NCBI GenBank assembly: GCA_033032865.1
Contig: JAWHQI010000068.1
Location: forward strand, 5,642,001 to 5,706,000
Source of the DNA: Dactylorhiza incarnata
Lineage: Eukaryota > Streptophyta > Magnoliopsida > Asparagales > Orchidaceae
Direction: 5' to 3'
DNA: 64,000 bases
Each line of letters begins with the position of its first letter. Position 1 is the stretch's first letter. Under the pieces are notes generated by a model that was given only the letters and a program-made list of their open reading frames with translations, was not told the origin of the DNA and ran no database searches. The position numbers and the translations under genes were made by a program. Below, one piece after another: positions 11,386 through 22,740 of this stretch.

Positions 11386-12355
11386 AGGATTGGCTGTATT
11401 CCGTCGCCAATTAGACGAGGATGATGAGCCGGATATCCGGATCGTTCCGACTCCTACTTCTGGCAGCACACCTTCAACATCCAGTTTTGTGTCCATTTCA
11501 CCTTCAAGTTTTGAAGGGTATGATGTGGACACAGTCACCAGATGTGTGGCTGATCCAGGCTCTAACATGACTGAGCCCATCTCCCCTGTACATATATCAC
11601 CATGCATAGATTCGATTCTTTGTGAGGAATCGGTGCTTGATTCTTTTTCAAGCCCTATCCCTCCCCCTTTTGTGCATTCTATTACATTTATTTCCGATAA
11701 CATTGTTGAAGATGCGTTGCAAGAGGAGGCTGGCGATCTTTGCGTTGTGCCTATTCCTATGGAGGAGCACAACCTTCTAGGTGAAGAGGATTTTTCCTCA
11801 ACACCGGTGGAGGAAGTGCAAATCCTGGAGAAGGCCACCATTGATCCCACCGAACCTTGCGACATTGTCAACAATGCCGACATTATTTTACTTCCCCAAC
11901 CTGATGGGAGTGAGACCGGGACCACTCCCCCGCTTGATTTTTATTTAATTCATTCTTCTTGTTTATTTCTTGATCCCCTTTCTTCGTCTGAGCCTGTGCA
12001 GGTTGAGTCTTCACAGGTACTTCAGGAGGACATGGAGCATTATGCTCAAGTCAATGATGAGAGCATCCTCTCATGTGAGGAGGTTGATCCCCCCTCCGTA
12101 GTGGAAGCCCCACTCATTGCCTTCTCCTCCTACTGCGTCCCTGGAGATGATACCTTGCTGGGCAAGGATAGTTTTGGTGAGTTGAGTGAGGATTCCTCCT
12201 CTTCTTACTTTTTATTCCCTCTACCTGTGACGAGCAGGTATTATTTATATTCGGGTAGAGGCGTGACTGTTCTATCGCCGTATCGGTACCCGCTACCGAC
12301 ACGCATATTAGAACAGTTTCCTGTGCATTTCCTTTTTCATAGACCCATTAGCTAA
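11351..12355 (+). CDS. R4 acidic 334-codon open frame, function unknown
   Basis: The frame is open from a GTG at 11351; the first ATG is at 11569 (MTEPISPV), so the real protein, if any, may be shorter. It overlaps the second knuckle in a different frame. The product is acidic and rich in Ser, Pro, Glu and Asp, with no motif of protease, RT, RNase H or integrase and no membrane segment. It occupies the position of pol: the first PPT-like motif follows it by about 300 bp, as after the R8 polyprotein. I recognise no family. It may be a captured or rewritten gag tail, or a chance frame. Confidence 0.4.
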   Translation: MLVLSKHGSCLEGLAVFRRQLDEDDEPDIRIVPTPTSGSTPSTSSFVSISPSSFEGYDVDTVTRCVADPGSNMTEPISPVHISPCIDSILCEESVLDSFSSPIPPPFVHSITFISDNIVEDALQEEAGDLCVVPIPMEEHNLLGEEDFSSTPVEEVQILEKATIDPTEPCDIVNNADIILLPQPDGSETGTTPPLDFYLIHSSCLFLDPLSSSEPVQVESSQVLQEDMEHYAQVNDESILSCEEVDPPSVVEAPLIAFSSYCVPGDDTLLGKDSFGELSEDSSSSYFLFPLPVTSRYYLYSGRGVTVLSPYRYPLPTRILEQFPVHFLFHRPIS

Positions 12356-13098
12356 AACTGCTTTAAATTTGAATAGGTCGTTCTGGGAGGACAATAACCA
12401 CAGTAGTTATCTTACTTTTCCTGCAATTCTTATTTCATCTTGTTTAGTTTAGTTAGCTGTATTTCATTTTTATGTTTGTATATTGTCTTTTGTTTTTGCA
12501 GAGCTCACCCCTGCAGGTATTCTTCTGTATGGCGGATGCTGCAGCTTTTTCTTGGTTTCCACGCCAATCTTCTGGTATTCTCATTTCTGAGCATTGGGTA
12601 CTCTCTTCCCCTAGCTCTTTTCTGAATTTCATAGATATATATTGTGTGTATTGTCTAGTTTAAGTCTGGGGAGAGTATTTTTGTATGCCCACTCACGTGC
12701 ACTATAGCATTGCATGCTAGAAGTATTTCTATTTCATTTATTTAGTATTGTTCATTTTCTTTGCACACCACTACACCAACTTTAGCGCGCACTCGCTTGT
12801 TTGTATGCTCTTGTATATTCAATTCTTGGTTGTGATATACAAATTGTTGTATTAGCTTAAAAAATGCAAGATGGAGTGGCATGTTGACTCTTGTAGTGCT
12901 CTAGTTGAGTACTCGTGTCTTGCATAGGGATTTGAGTAGAATTAGTTTTTATTTATGCTTCTAATTTATAATTAGTAGATTTGCGTAGATTTTAATTTAT
13001 TTTACTCAAAATGGTGAATGTGGTTGAATCTAATGGTAGCGTGGTATTGTGTGTAGGCGAGCACGAGCTTCATGTTGCTCTAGTCGGGGGGAAGGATT

Positions 13099-13210
13099 AC
13101 CTTTCTCGGGGGCTAAGAACTTGCCCCAAGCGACTCTCGAAGCATGGGTGCGAATGACTTGCAAGTTGAGCGTGACGTAGGCCTTCTATTTGGCAAGCTT
13201 GAGCCTTGTT
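13099..13210 (+). other. Athila 3' module 1, R4 copy
   Basis: The core GCGACTCTCGAAGCATGGG is preceded by GGCTAAGAACTTGCCCCAA and followed by GTAGGCC and GCTTGAGCCTT. It is nearly identical to R8 (58299-58408) and clearly related to R9 (48749-48859). Confidence 0.85.
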
Positions 13211-13723
13211 TTACCATTCCTATACGCTAACCGTTGCTAGCCTATTTTGTGCCTACCCGATCTTTTGGTTCAGCTCCACCATACTTCACCAAGGCCTAAA
13301 AGCTAATCCTATTATCGCAACCAAAAATTAAGCTAAAAGCATTTATGAATTGTAATTTTCCAATGCAGTGCGGTGATGCGACACTTCAGTGTTGATGTGG
13401 AAATTTTAAAAATGTCTATGTGTTGAAAATTGTGCTATTAGATTTGGGGATGAAAAGAAAAGAAAAAGAAAAGCAAAGTAAAAAAAAATAGATTTATATC
13501 CCCAGCGTTTTAATTGAAACATCTAAATGGTATTGATTATTGTAGGTCGTATGCACATCCGGTTTCAAAGTCAAGTCTGGGGGTGTGTACACGTGTATTA
13601 TTGTGGCTGCTTTTAATTAGCACTTTTGTGAGCTCTATTGGGTTGCGATTAGCCTTCACGTATCTTTGAATTCCAAACCGTAACCTAAGCCTCGTGTAAA
13701 CCCAAAGTCCTATTGATTCATCT

Positions 13724-13810
13724 TGTGAGTTCACTAGCGCCATGGAGAGAGTGTGACAGGGCGAGATTATGGTTCTCGACGTTGATGGATTTCAACGGAG
13801 ATAATTCTGA
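13724..13810 (+). other. Athila 3' module 2, R4 copy
   Basis: The core GGAGAGAGTGTGACAGGGCG is followed by TATGGTT, CGACGTTGATGGATTTC and CGGAGATAATTCT. Copies lie at 57699-57784 (R8) and 48147-48233 (R9). Confidence 0.85.
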
Positions 13811-14086
13811 GTTCCGGTCTTGGGTAACATTCACCTTCGCGACTTGCATACTTTCGTACTACGCGTGACCACGAGATTCACCAACATTCCATTTTTGAGT
13901 AAAAATAAATTTCTTTTTACGCATTTACACTTTTATAAATTAGCTAGCATATGTAGAAACTTCTTCTAATGAACTTCTATGCACACAAGTATGCAACTTT
14001 GCATTCTATTCCATGTTTGCAATTTTTTGGCTAGCTATGCTTTTCCTACTCCGCCGGATTTGTTTGCTCGGGACGCGCAAACAGGT

Positions 14087-14099
14087 AAGTCTGGGGGTG
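14087..14099 (+). other. R4 polypurine tract
   Basis: AAGTCTGGGGGTG lies directly before the 3' LTR TG at 14100. Confidence 0.85.
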
Positions 14100-15662
14100 T
14101 GATGAGTCCCATTTATATATACATTTTTTGACTCATTTGGGCTGGTATTCTAGTCTTTGCACCGCATTTTAGGCGCGTTTTCATTCATATGTACTATTCC
14201 ATGCTAGGTACACTTTTTAGCCCATTCCGGTGTGCAATTGCGCTCCTTGTTGTTGGGGGTAAGCACATGGTGCTTCCCTTCTTTTTTCTGTGTTTATTTG
14301 GTGCTGGAGGTATTCCCAGCTGGATTGTCCTGTATGCAGGTGACCGGATCATCCCATTTTCCCCAGAAGTAATGTCCGTGCATATCGCATGGTCATGCAT
14401 TTCCTTGACGCACGGTCGGTTGCGGTCGTGCGTTTGTGTCTGGGCAGAAAATGGTGCGTCAAAGTTTACTCATGCGTTTTGACTCACGGGCGGATTCGCC
14501 CGTGCGTGAGTAAAACGCACGGTCGACCTATGTCTTCCTGATTTCAGAGCTTCGGAGTTTACCCGTGCGTTTGAACGCACATGCGGTGTTGATCGTGCGT
14601 GAGCAAGACGCACGGGCGGCGCAGCGTCTTCCCCAAGTCAAGTTTTATCATGTAATAATGCACGGTCTGCGCACGGTCGTGCATTCGACCGTGCGTGACC
14701 ATTTTCTGACAGAATTTCTATTTAAGCCACAGGTCTTGCCCTATTCTGATCGATCATTTTTCCCGCTCACAGAGCTCCAGTTCCGCGCCCTTTTCTCCAT
14801 CCATCGCCGCCCACCTTCAGGAGGTGCTCTGGGCTTGTTCTTCACGCCAATCTTGAGCCCGCAGATCATCTCGGCCTCCTCCTTCATCCTATAGCTTCAA
14901 AGGAAGATTTAGCCGCCATTACCATCAAGCAAGGGGAAGTTTGCAACCTTTACTGGATCGTGAGATGAAGAAGACGGGTTCATTGGAGAGTCGTGACAGC
15001 TCTCTCTACCCCGGACGTAGTTGAGCACCGAGCTTGGACGCGGATTGACAACCCGGCGATTCCAACCGTGAATCTACAACGAGCCTTCGGATTCGGTCGA
15101 TTTCTTGCCTTGTTCTTCTCTTATTGATGTGTATGTATTTAGATCTAAATATTATGATGAAGTGGCACATAAACTTGTTTGTATTTCTATATTTCATGTC
15201 TATGTGAAATGCTTTTGTGGTTTATGTGATTTGAGGAGCGCCCCATTCCATCCTCCATCCCACCGTCGCGTTCATTTGCCGCACTAGCAATTGCTAGTGG
15301 CGTGCTTGTCGAAGAGGTGCTTGCGACCCTCATTCCGCTTGCCTACTCGTCCATCCGCCCTTGCGACGCAGTGCGCTCAAGTCCTGCCTAGTCTCCATCC
15401 CGCCAAGCGAAGCATTGCATAGGAGTAGTTGTAGTATTTTCCTTTATTTTCCACAACCCAAATCACCCACTTTCGCACCCATCCGACTAAAGGACTTCAA
15501 TCTCAAGTCCTGCCTCAATAGTAAACTCCACCTTACTATGTTCCTTTGAGATCGATACTTGGGGATTCATTCCCATTTAATATTACTTGAATGATCGGTA
15601 CACTGCCGTTTCGTGCCGCAGTCTAGCTACCGCCTTTAGCGGTGTGCGAGATTTGCGCATCA
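14100..15662 (+). repeat. R4 3' LTR
   Basis: It is the same length as the 5' LTR and collinear with it, though it lacks a small GCATTGCATAG duplication and has its own indels. The TATA-like box is at 14718-14726. It ends GCGCATCA, followed by the TSD GCTAC. Confidence 0.93.
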
Positions 15663-15667
15663 GCTAC

Positions 15668-15842
15668 TCCAATTAGGCCTAGCCCAAGTGGATTGGGCTT
15701 GATTAAGTCAAATAGGTCATTTTGACCCAAATTTAGTATGGAGTTGACTTTGGTCAATTTGACCATTTGGGTTGGCCTCAATGGGTCCTTGGTGCTCTAA
15801 GGGGACCCTAAAGGGTTAGGTATGCAATGGTGGGGTCAAAGG
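15668..15842 (-). repeat. R3 3' LTR, segment 2
   Basis: The LTR of R3 resumes after R4, collinear with about 39995-40165 of the right LTR (CCAATTAGGCCTAG onward). It ends at the R5 insertion with TSD AAAGG (15838-15842). Confidence 0.92.
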
Positions 15843-16002
15843 TGTTGGAACATGGTCTTCCGCATCTCCTAGGTTTGAGAATAACAAATCCTATGTGTAT
15901 TTGATCTTGTTTGTTTAAGTGTGCAGGTTAACATAGTCCATATGACTCAAGGAGTACTCATGATGACTACCCCCAAAATTGAGGCCAAAATTCGAAAAGG
16001 CT

Positions 16003-16325
16003 CACTAGCGCCGGCGGTATCGATAGCGCCCGGTGCTAGCGATGATTAACGCGATTCCGACAGTGTTTTTAGAAAGAACTAGCGCCCGGCGGTAGCTACT
16101 AGTGCTGGCGGTAGCATGGCGCACAAGAGGCATAGTGCAAATTGTTGCCACGGATTGAAGATCCTGCTGCGCGAAATGTTACTTAATCAGGGATAGCGCT
16201 GGCGGTAGCTACTAGCGCTGGCGGTAGCGTGGCGCACAAAAGGCATAGAGCAAAACGTTGTCGCGGATGGGAGATTCTGCTGCGCAAAATGTCTCCTAAT
16301 CCGGGCTAGCGCCGGCGGTAGCGCT
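16003..16325. repeat. GC-rich near-palindrome cluster in R5 5' LTR
   Basis: About seven diverged copies of GCTAGCGCCGGCGGTAGC occur, several as side-by-side pairs. They are separated by two copies of a longer block containing GGCGCACAA and GGCATAG. The last copy ends 6 bp before the TATA box. Confidence 0.88.
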
Positions 16326-16330
16326 GAGTC

Positions 16331-16338
16331 TATAAATT
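16331..16338 (+). promoter_or_regulatory. TATA box, R5 5' LTR
   Basis: TATAAATT is conserved at 23278-23285 in the 3' LTR, just after the near-palindrome cluster. Confidence 0.75.
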
Positions 16339-17044
16339 GGACACTTTGCCTCCGTATTCATCATCCTCTAGAGATCCCAAATTCCTGAGCCTCGTGCCAC
16401 ATCATAGAGAGGAGAGTTCAGAGAGATACTCCCACAAATCCATAAAGCCTTAAGGAGATCCGTGGAGAAGATTTCAACACGCTTCATCTTCGTGACGAAA
16501 GACCGCATCGACTACGATCATACTCTGCGTCTTCGTCTACTTCTCCAATAGATCCACATAGAGGGAGTTCTTATATTATTGTTGTTTATTTCACATATTT
16601 TCTTATTATCTTTTAGTGAACTCACCTCGTGTTGGCGACTAGGTCTGGGGTAGACTTAGGGCTGAAATTCGCCTTGTGTTGGCGACTAGATCTAGGCTAG
16701 TTCTAGGGGGTGCTCGAGGTCTTTCTGGGGATAGATTGGCTAGAGCGGCTTGAGGCCGTATCTGGGGAGAGATCGGCTAAAGCCAACCGGTTCGTGGGGA
16801 TACGAGTCGGTATAGAAAACAAAAAGAGCGTTTTTATTATTCGCCTCCGATCTCTAGCGTCATCGAGATCAAGTTTTGTAAAACTTATTTATCATTAATA
16901 AAGCTTGTCTCTCTTTTTGTTTTACTTAACTTCTTTCATGTCATTAATCTTGCAATAATTCAAAGTTTTCTAAATATAATCTAAAGTTTTTGAAAACCCT
17001 TATTCACCCCCCCCCCCTCTAAGGGCGCCGACCGATCCAACAAG

Positions 17045-17056
17045 TGGTATCAAAGC
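17045..17056 (+). other. R5 primer-binding site (tRNA-Met)
   Basis: TGGTATCAAAGC lies two bases after the 5' LTR and matches the plant initiator tRNA-Met PBS with one mismatch. Confidence 0.9.
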
Positions 17057-17092
17057 TAGGTTTTATTCCAATCAGCTTAACAACCGGGAATA

Positions 17093-18598
17093 ATGGCGTC
17101 TCATGATCTCGCTTCTTTCAGTGGGGGTAATTTTGAAGAAAAAGAAAAATCTCCTAAACCACCTTTATTTGAAGGATTAAATTATAAAGGATGGAAAATT
17201 TTAATTGAAAACTTTATTAAGACTCTAGATGTCGAAGTATGGAATTTAGCCATTATAAGACCTGCAGATGAATCAAATAAAAAAGAACGTCAAATAAATG
17301 CAAAAGCCAAACATTATTTATTTTGTGCTCTATGAAATGAAATTTTCAAATTAATATATTGTTTTTCTAGTGCATACAAAGTTTGGCAATTTCTTGAAGA
17401 AATGTATGATTTTCCTCTCGCAGGTATAGAACAAACATAGGAGGAGAAGGACATACAAGCATCCACCGTTATTCAAGAAGATCTCTCTCATAGCAAAACC
17501 ATGGAGATCATGGAAATCAACTTAGAAAAAGAGAGCAATACATTAAGAGAAAAAGAAGATGAAAATGCATCAATGGAAGAGGAATGCCAAAAGGATGTCA
17601 AAGGAACTATTTGTTCAAATCCTGCCTCTTCTGATTGCACTGTAAGGAAATCAAGTTCTCTTATTGTTTGTAATTCTATTTCTACTTTACAATTACTACA
17701 AATTACTAAGCGCAAAATTAAGAAATTGAAAAATGCAAATTGCAAATTACGCTTAGAAAATAAAAGTTTAAAAACAAAAGTTAAAGAAGAATCAAATGCG
17801 AATTCATCTAGTCTGACCCATGTCTCTTTAAATGAAACTATTACACCTTGTTTATAATTCAATAATCTAAAAGAAAAATACAAGGGACTTGAGAAGGATC
17901 TTCTTATTTTAAAAGAACAAAATGAAAAATTATGTTTAGAAAATTCATATTTGATAAATGATTGTGCTAAGTGCAAAGACTATAAAATTGAAATTAAAGA
18001 GATGGATGAAACATTTGATGAATATAGAAATAACTATCAAGATCATATAGATTCAATTGTTTCAACTCTTAAAAATTGCACAATCAATTATAATAAAGCT
18101 AGACATAGTTTAAAAATCAAGAATGATGAATTAAAATCAAAAATCAACTTGCTTATGAAAATTGTAAATACAAATTCCCAATATCAAACTATATCTAAAG
18201 ACAAGTTGAATATGAATATGAACATCGAAACGAAATTTAATAATGGGAGTAAGGAACATAAAGGACTTGCAAATCAAAATCATAATCACCATTATTTACA
18301 AAATCGTGTTTCTCCCAACTTAAAAATAAAACTACACAAATTTCCTATGAACAACACTTTTAATAATCATTACAATCATAATCGTCAATATAAAGATAAT
18401 CTCAATGGAAATGTGATGAATAAGAATAACATTAAACCAAGTTTTGAATGGAGGCCTAAAATTAAAAATGAAACATTCACTTCACATGAAAGGACTCATT
18501 CATCTTTGTCTTCACAAAAATCATCACGATGCATTTGGGTACCCAAAGGAACCATCACACATGGTCAACTTTGGATACCTAAATCTCTTATCTACTAG
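17093..18598 (+). pseudogene. R5 gag (three in-frame stops)
   Basis: A single frame from ATG 17093 to TAG 18598 has stops at 17333-17335 (TGA), near 17438 (TAG) and at 17855-17857 (TAA). The N-terminus, with PPLFEGLNYKGWK and NAKAKHYLFCAL, is the gag core of SIRE-type copia elements. A Lys- and Glu-rich coiled-coil region follows (KRKIKKLKNAN, YKIEIKEMDE). An Asn- and His-rich tail ends in CIWVPKGTITHGQLWIPKS, the WVPK motif seen before protease in this lineage. There is no CX2CX4HX4C knuckle, protease or later domain. Gag would form the particle coat. R6 gag is closely similar, with different stops. Confidence 0.85.
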
Positions 18599-19941
18599 TA
18601 TCATCCAAATGCATGAAGTAGAATATTTTCAAAATGAAATATAGAAATTTCTACTTCATGATATGCCTTAATGTCTTTTTCTTTTTCTTTTTCTTTTCTT
18701 ATTTTTAAGCTATCATGTTATGGTCATCCAATGTAGTATCGAAAATATGATCCTATCTCTTAAAAGCTTAATATGTTTATAAAATCAAATTGATCAAAAT
18801 TCAAAAGTCATATCTAATTTTGATGACCTATCTATCTCTCTCATATTCATTATCTATAAATATCTTTTATCATTCATATAAATCAAATTCTAAATTTGCT
18901 ATAAGATATTTTAAAATTAAATCAAGTCATTTGGCTATTATGCTTTTTAGCACTCACCAACAAGTGGTTTAGAGAAATAACATAATCTACAAGAAAGTTC
19001 AAGATCTAAATAAAAGCTCAACTTTCTATATGATTATCTTTGTTTGCAACAAAAATTATATTGTGTTCACTCCTTGATGTCAAACATGATCTAAACCATC
19101 ACTATTGTTCACCTATCAAAAATCACATATATATTCAAAATTCTTAATTAAAAGAAAATCACTAATATGTATTGAAAGAATTTATAATGAATATTGATGT
19201 CACTCGCACCACCATGATCTATTGATGTCCGTTGCTAAAATTCTCTAAAATCATATATCATAACACACATCAAATATCTTCTAAAAACAACTATCTCTAT
19301 CACATCCATATGAATTATATGATGACAATCGACATTATAATTGCTTACCATGGTTAGTGTTATGGTGTATTATGTGTGTATTGTGATTTATTTCAAGCTT
19401 AGACCTTAGAATCATTTTGATATCAAATCAAATAAATCATCACTTCATTCTGGGTCTATAAGTTGAAACACTATCAAACTTTGGTATAACATTAATCTCA
19501 AACTTATCATACTAACAGTGTCGACTAAAGAATTTTTGTGTCTATGTTAGGCTTTATATGTGTACCAAGATATACAGGCTGGGTATTCTCATCTAGGGCT
19601 TATCCATGTTATTTTTGTGCATGAACATTATTGTTAATCTCGAAAATCATGCACATTTGATTTATTCATTCATGACCTCTCATGCTTACATTTCATATCA
19701 TTTTCAAACTACATTGGTAAATATAAGCCTTAAAAATATTAAAATGGAGATATAATGAAATATATCACTTACAAAGTTTAGTTGGTAAAGTCATATACAA
19801 AATCGCTAATGTTTCATGAAATTTGCACTATCTAGACATTTCCTAAAAATCTGAAATTTCAGCATTAAACTACTACTATGACACTTAATCAAGATCCAAA
19901 ATTAAAATTTCCAAAATCCTAAAAAATTGTTCACTGTCTCC

Positions 19942-19970
19942 CGCGCTAGCACTACCGCAGGCGCTAGCAT
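19942..19970. repeat. GC near-palindrome pair inside R5
   Basis: GCGCTAGCACTACCGCAGGC and a following GCTAGC form one pair of the same motif family as in the LTRs. R6 has it at the matching place (30844-30880). Confidence 0.7.
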
Positions 19971-20228
19971 CCATGTTCGATTTTCTGTATTTTTTTAAAT
20001 TTGAAAAATCCATAAAAATATATCTATATTTTCTATTTAGTTTTGCACTTCTGTTTTTCTTTATTTTTTTGAAAAATCAAATACAAAAATACAAAAGCTA
20101 AATTACAAAAATATTATATGTTTTGCCTTTGTGGTTTGTCATTTGTTTAAATGCTATTTCTTAAAGCAAAAATCAAATACAAAAATATAAAACAAAAATT
20201 GTTAGTTTTTGAACTTAACTTTTTACTT

Positions 20229-20323
20229 GTATCTTGCGAAAGGGTGATTTGGGCTATCATCCCATCATATCACCTAGTACCGGGCGAACCTTTCACAAGG
20301 TAGTCCTTGAGAAGTCCAAGATC
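20229..20323 (+). other. Shared 94-bp module, R5 copy
   Basis: In element sense it holds GTATCTTGCGAAAGGGTGAT, GGGCTATCATCCCATC, CCTAGTACCGGGCGAACC and AGAAGTCCAAGATC. The orientation relative to the element is the same as in R3, R6 and R9. Confidence 0.85.
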
Positions 20324-20841
20324 AATTTTTATGAGTTCAAGCTTTAAATAAAATTTATTCCTCGAAAATATCAAAAAATATTGTATGGACTTCATTGACA
20401 ATCAAGCATGATTTAATCTATTATTTAGAACTTCTATAATGTTGCAATTTATTTTTCCAACTACTTTGAACATTGCTTTCATCATGCTTTGATATATCTA
20501 TTAATATGTGCATCAATTATATTGAAAAAGTTGTGTAGAACAATGCGTAGCATGCCTCTAAGTATGAGTAATGTTTTATGTTTGATAATGATCGCTATTC
20601 ACTCACTTATTTTGGCATTGTCTACTTATGTGTTTAATCTAAGAATGCTTGTGTATGTTTTGTAATAGTACAATGAATTAAAATTGCACAAGTATCTTAC
20701 CTACACAACCTTTATTTGCACTTTTAAAAGTTAAGAAAAGTGGTTATGTTTTTCATAAATTATATTGGTTTGCAAAACAAGTGTATTCGGAGAACTTTGT
20801 ACAAAATAAAATCATACAATAAAGTGACAAAGATAACTCCA

Positions 20842-20902
20842 CCAAGCACTACTTGAACCTCCTGATAAGTCTTAATAAGCGTTGTGAGGTTGAGCACCTT
20901 GG
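20842..20902 (+). ncRNA. 61-nt candidate RNA hairpin, R5 copy 1
   Basis: The ends CCAAG and CTTGG pair, as do the inner arms AACCTC and GAGGTT. The loop contains TGATAAGTCTTAA. R6 has an identical 61-nt copy (29898-29958). It is part of the element transcript rather than a proven separate RNA. Confidence 0.55.
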
Positions 20903-21020
20903 AAAGAATAGTAAAGTATCTTGTGCAAATCAAATCTTTCTTTCAAAATAAAAACCACTTATTCTTAAGTACACCGGATCACTAGTCTCATTATTAAAAT
21001 AAAATAAAATATGTGATCCC

Positions 21021-21081
21021 CCAAGCACTACTTTGCACCCTGATAAGTCTTAAGGAGCATTGTGTGTGCAAAGCACCTTGG
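21021..21081 (+). ncRNA. 61-nt candidate RNA hairpin, R5 copy 2
   Basis: It has the same length, ends and loop as copy 1, but the inner arms are CTTTGCAC and GTGCAAAG, different bases that still pair. The R6 counterpart is at 29726-29788. Confidence 0.55.
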
Positions 21082-22006
21082 TAGTTGAACATTTTTTTGT
21101 GCATTGAAGTGTGTGGAAGTAAAATTATTTGTGTTTTATTGTGCTCTTTACTTTACATATCTCTTGTATTTTTTATTAAAACATTTGTTTACTCTATTCA
21201 AAATACACTTATGTGCACATCATTATCTTCCATAACACTTCTTCTCATGAGTATTGGATCCTAATGCTAATTTTATACTACTCTTTATTTATGAAATGCA
21301 CTAGATAACCTAGCATGCTTTCTACAATGTTTGGTATGATTTGAAATTGTGAATTAAAGTAACATTGTAGTAATCTCTTTTTGATAACATTATTTCATGC
21401 TTGGTTATTTTATTGTCAAACTTAAAGATTTTAATTGAAAAATTATTTACAAAAACATCTTCTTTTTGAAATTTAATTCATATATCTTTTTATGGATTAT
21501 TCTTGATTACAATAAGATGTTTCATGTATTTCTACAAGTCTTCTGCATCATCACCATATAACTTTTACCTTGCCCTTTCATGCTTATATCAAGTCTTAAA
21601 TCTCAATTTTTTTCTTAAAAACAAGTGGTAGACTTGCTTGGTAGAATTTATATTGGTTGTTCTAACACGCATATCATCTTTATAGTAACAAACTCTGATT
21701 TATTTCAATATAAATGTGTATGCTAAACGCTCTTCCAACAAGTGAAACATTGCTAAAAGGATGTTGTTTCTTTCTTCCAAAATGCTTCAACTCTTATCTC
21801 TATAAAGTTAGTTTTGAAACTCAAAAACATCTCCTTTTTAACTTAAACTCTTATTTAGTATTATGGTGTTTCTTTTTCGAAATCTTCCGCAGTGCTCAAA
21901 CTCTGATACATTCATGAATAGCTAAGTAAGTTTTATTTCAAAAAATTCAATTTTGATTCTTCCCATTAGATTTAAAAGCTTCATGTTTCAAAAAACTACT
22001 ATCCGT

Positions 22007-22263
22007 GACTTCATATCTCACCATAGCGGGGGCGTAGGGTTGTAGACATTAGATAACCTTTATCTCTAGTCATGTCTTGTCCTTAACCGGGGAGGGTTCT
22101 AGTGGGGCCTTGCGAGGCACTGGGGGGAAAGAGTGCTAGGTTGAGTTTTGTTTAGTGTTTGCATATGGGACTAACACCCCAACCTACGACATGTTTGCAG
22201 CTCTTCATGCCCATCCGTCCCTTAGTATGGGGCTAGGGTGTAGACATATTGTCTGGGTAGATT
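22007..22263 (+). other. GC-rich conserved island in R5 3' region
   Basis: About 250 bp of GC-rich sequence (ATAGCGGGGGCGTAGGG, CCTTGCGAGGCACTGGGG, GTATGGGGCTAGGG) lie in AT-rich surroundings and are strongly conserved in R6 at 28664-28918. No ORF was seen. The function is unknown. Confidence 0.7.
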
Positions 22264-22740
22264 GGTTATTTGGAAATCCTTATTTTTATGCCTAAAACTT
22301 TTATATAAAGGGAAAATCATTACTTTTTTTATGCTAAAAACTCTGATTTCCTTCTATGGAAAATTTTGTAATGCTTATAACTCTGATTTATTTAAATAAT
22401 TCTAAAACTCCTTATCATTTACTAAAAAGCTCGATCATGCCTTCTCTTCTATTTACAAATTCTTTGGTGCTTTGTTTCCCTACCCACTTTTGCTAATAAC
22501 AAAGGGGGAGAACTAACATGATAAATATAACCCGCTATCATAAACCCAACATGACAAATTCAGATGATAGCTTACATATTAGGGGAGCATTCACTTAGGG
22601 GGAGCATGTATTTAGGGGGAGCAATTCTAAATGATAGACTCGATTATTATCCTAAGTCATCACTCTCACACACACACAAGTAGGATTTCTTCATGTTAGT
22701 ATTAATGCTCTGATTTATCATTAATGGATTTATTATTATC

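Larger units (their letters stand above)
12356..14086 (+). other. R4 3' noncoding region with conserved Athila modules
   Basis: It contains a PPT-like motif (AAGTCTGGGGAGAG, 12662), module 1 (13099-13210), a second PPT-like AAGTCTGGGGGTGTG (about 13571), module 2 (13724-13810) and a third PPT-like motif, the true PPT, at 14087. The order matches R8, and R9 except that its middle PPT-like copy was not found. No ORF was found. Confidence 0.8.
9340..15662 (+). mobile_element. R4: non-autonomous Athila-like LTR element, pol-less
   Basis: This is a complete 6,323-bp element with two 1,563-bp LTRs and perfect TSD GCTAC (9335-9339, 15663-15667), inserted in the R3 3' LTR. The degenerate tRNA-Asp PBS, LTR ends TGATGAG and GCGCATCA, PPT AAGTCTGGGGGTG and 3' noncoding modules match Athila elements R8 and R9. 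The 3.2-kb interior has no protease, RT, RNase H or integrase. It must have moved using proteins from a relative. The LTRs differ by about 4% in three samples. Confidence 0.93.
15843..17042 (+). repeat. R5 5' LTR (1,200 bp)
   Basis: It runs from TGTTGGAACATG to CCGATCCAACA. It carries the GC-rich near-palindrome cluster at 16003-16325, TATAAATT at 16331-16338 and a C-run near 17008-17017. Confidence 0.93.
18599..22740 (+). other. R5 3' noncoding region, conserved with R6
   Basis: This is 4.1 kb of AT-rich DNA without a credible ORF. Collinear with R6, it holds a short GC near-palindrome pair (19942-19970), the shared 94-bp module (20229-20323), two 61-nt hairpins (20842-20902, 21021-21081) and a GC-rich conserved island (22007-22263). 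Confidence 0.8.

Noticed and set aside
20842..21081. Hammerhead ribozyme, suggested by CTGATAAG in the R5 hairpins
   Set aside because: The loop lacks the GAAA box and a cleavage-site triplet in the right position; the CTGANGA core is not met.
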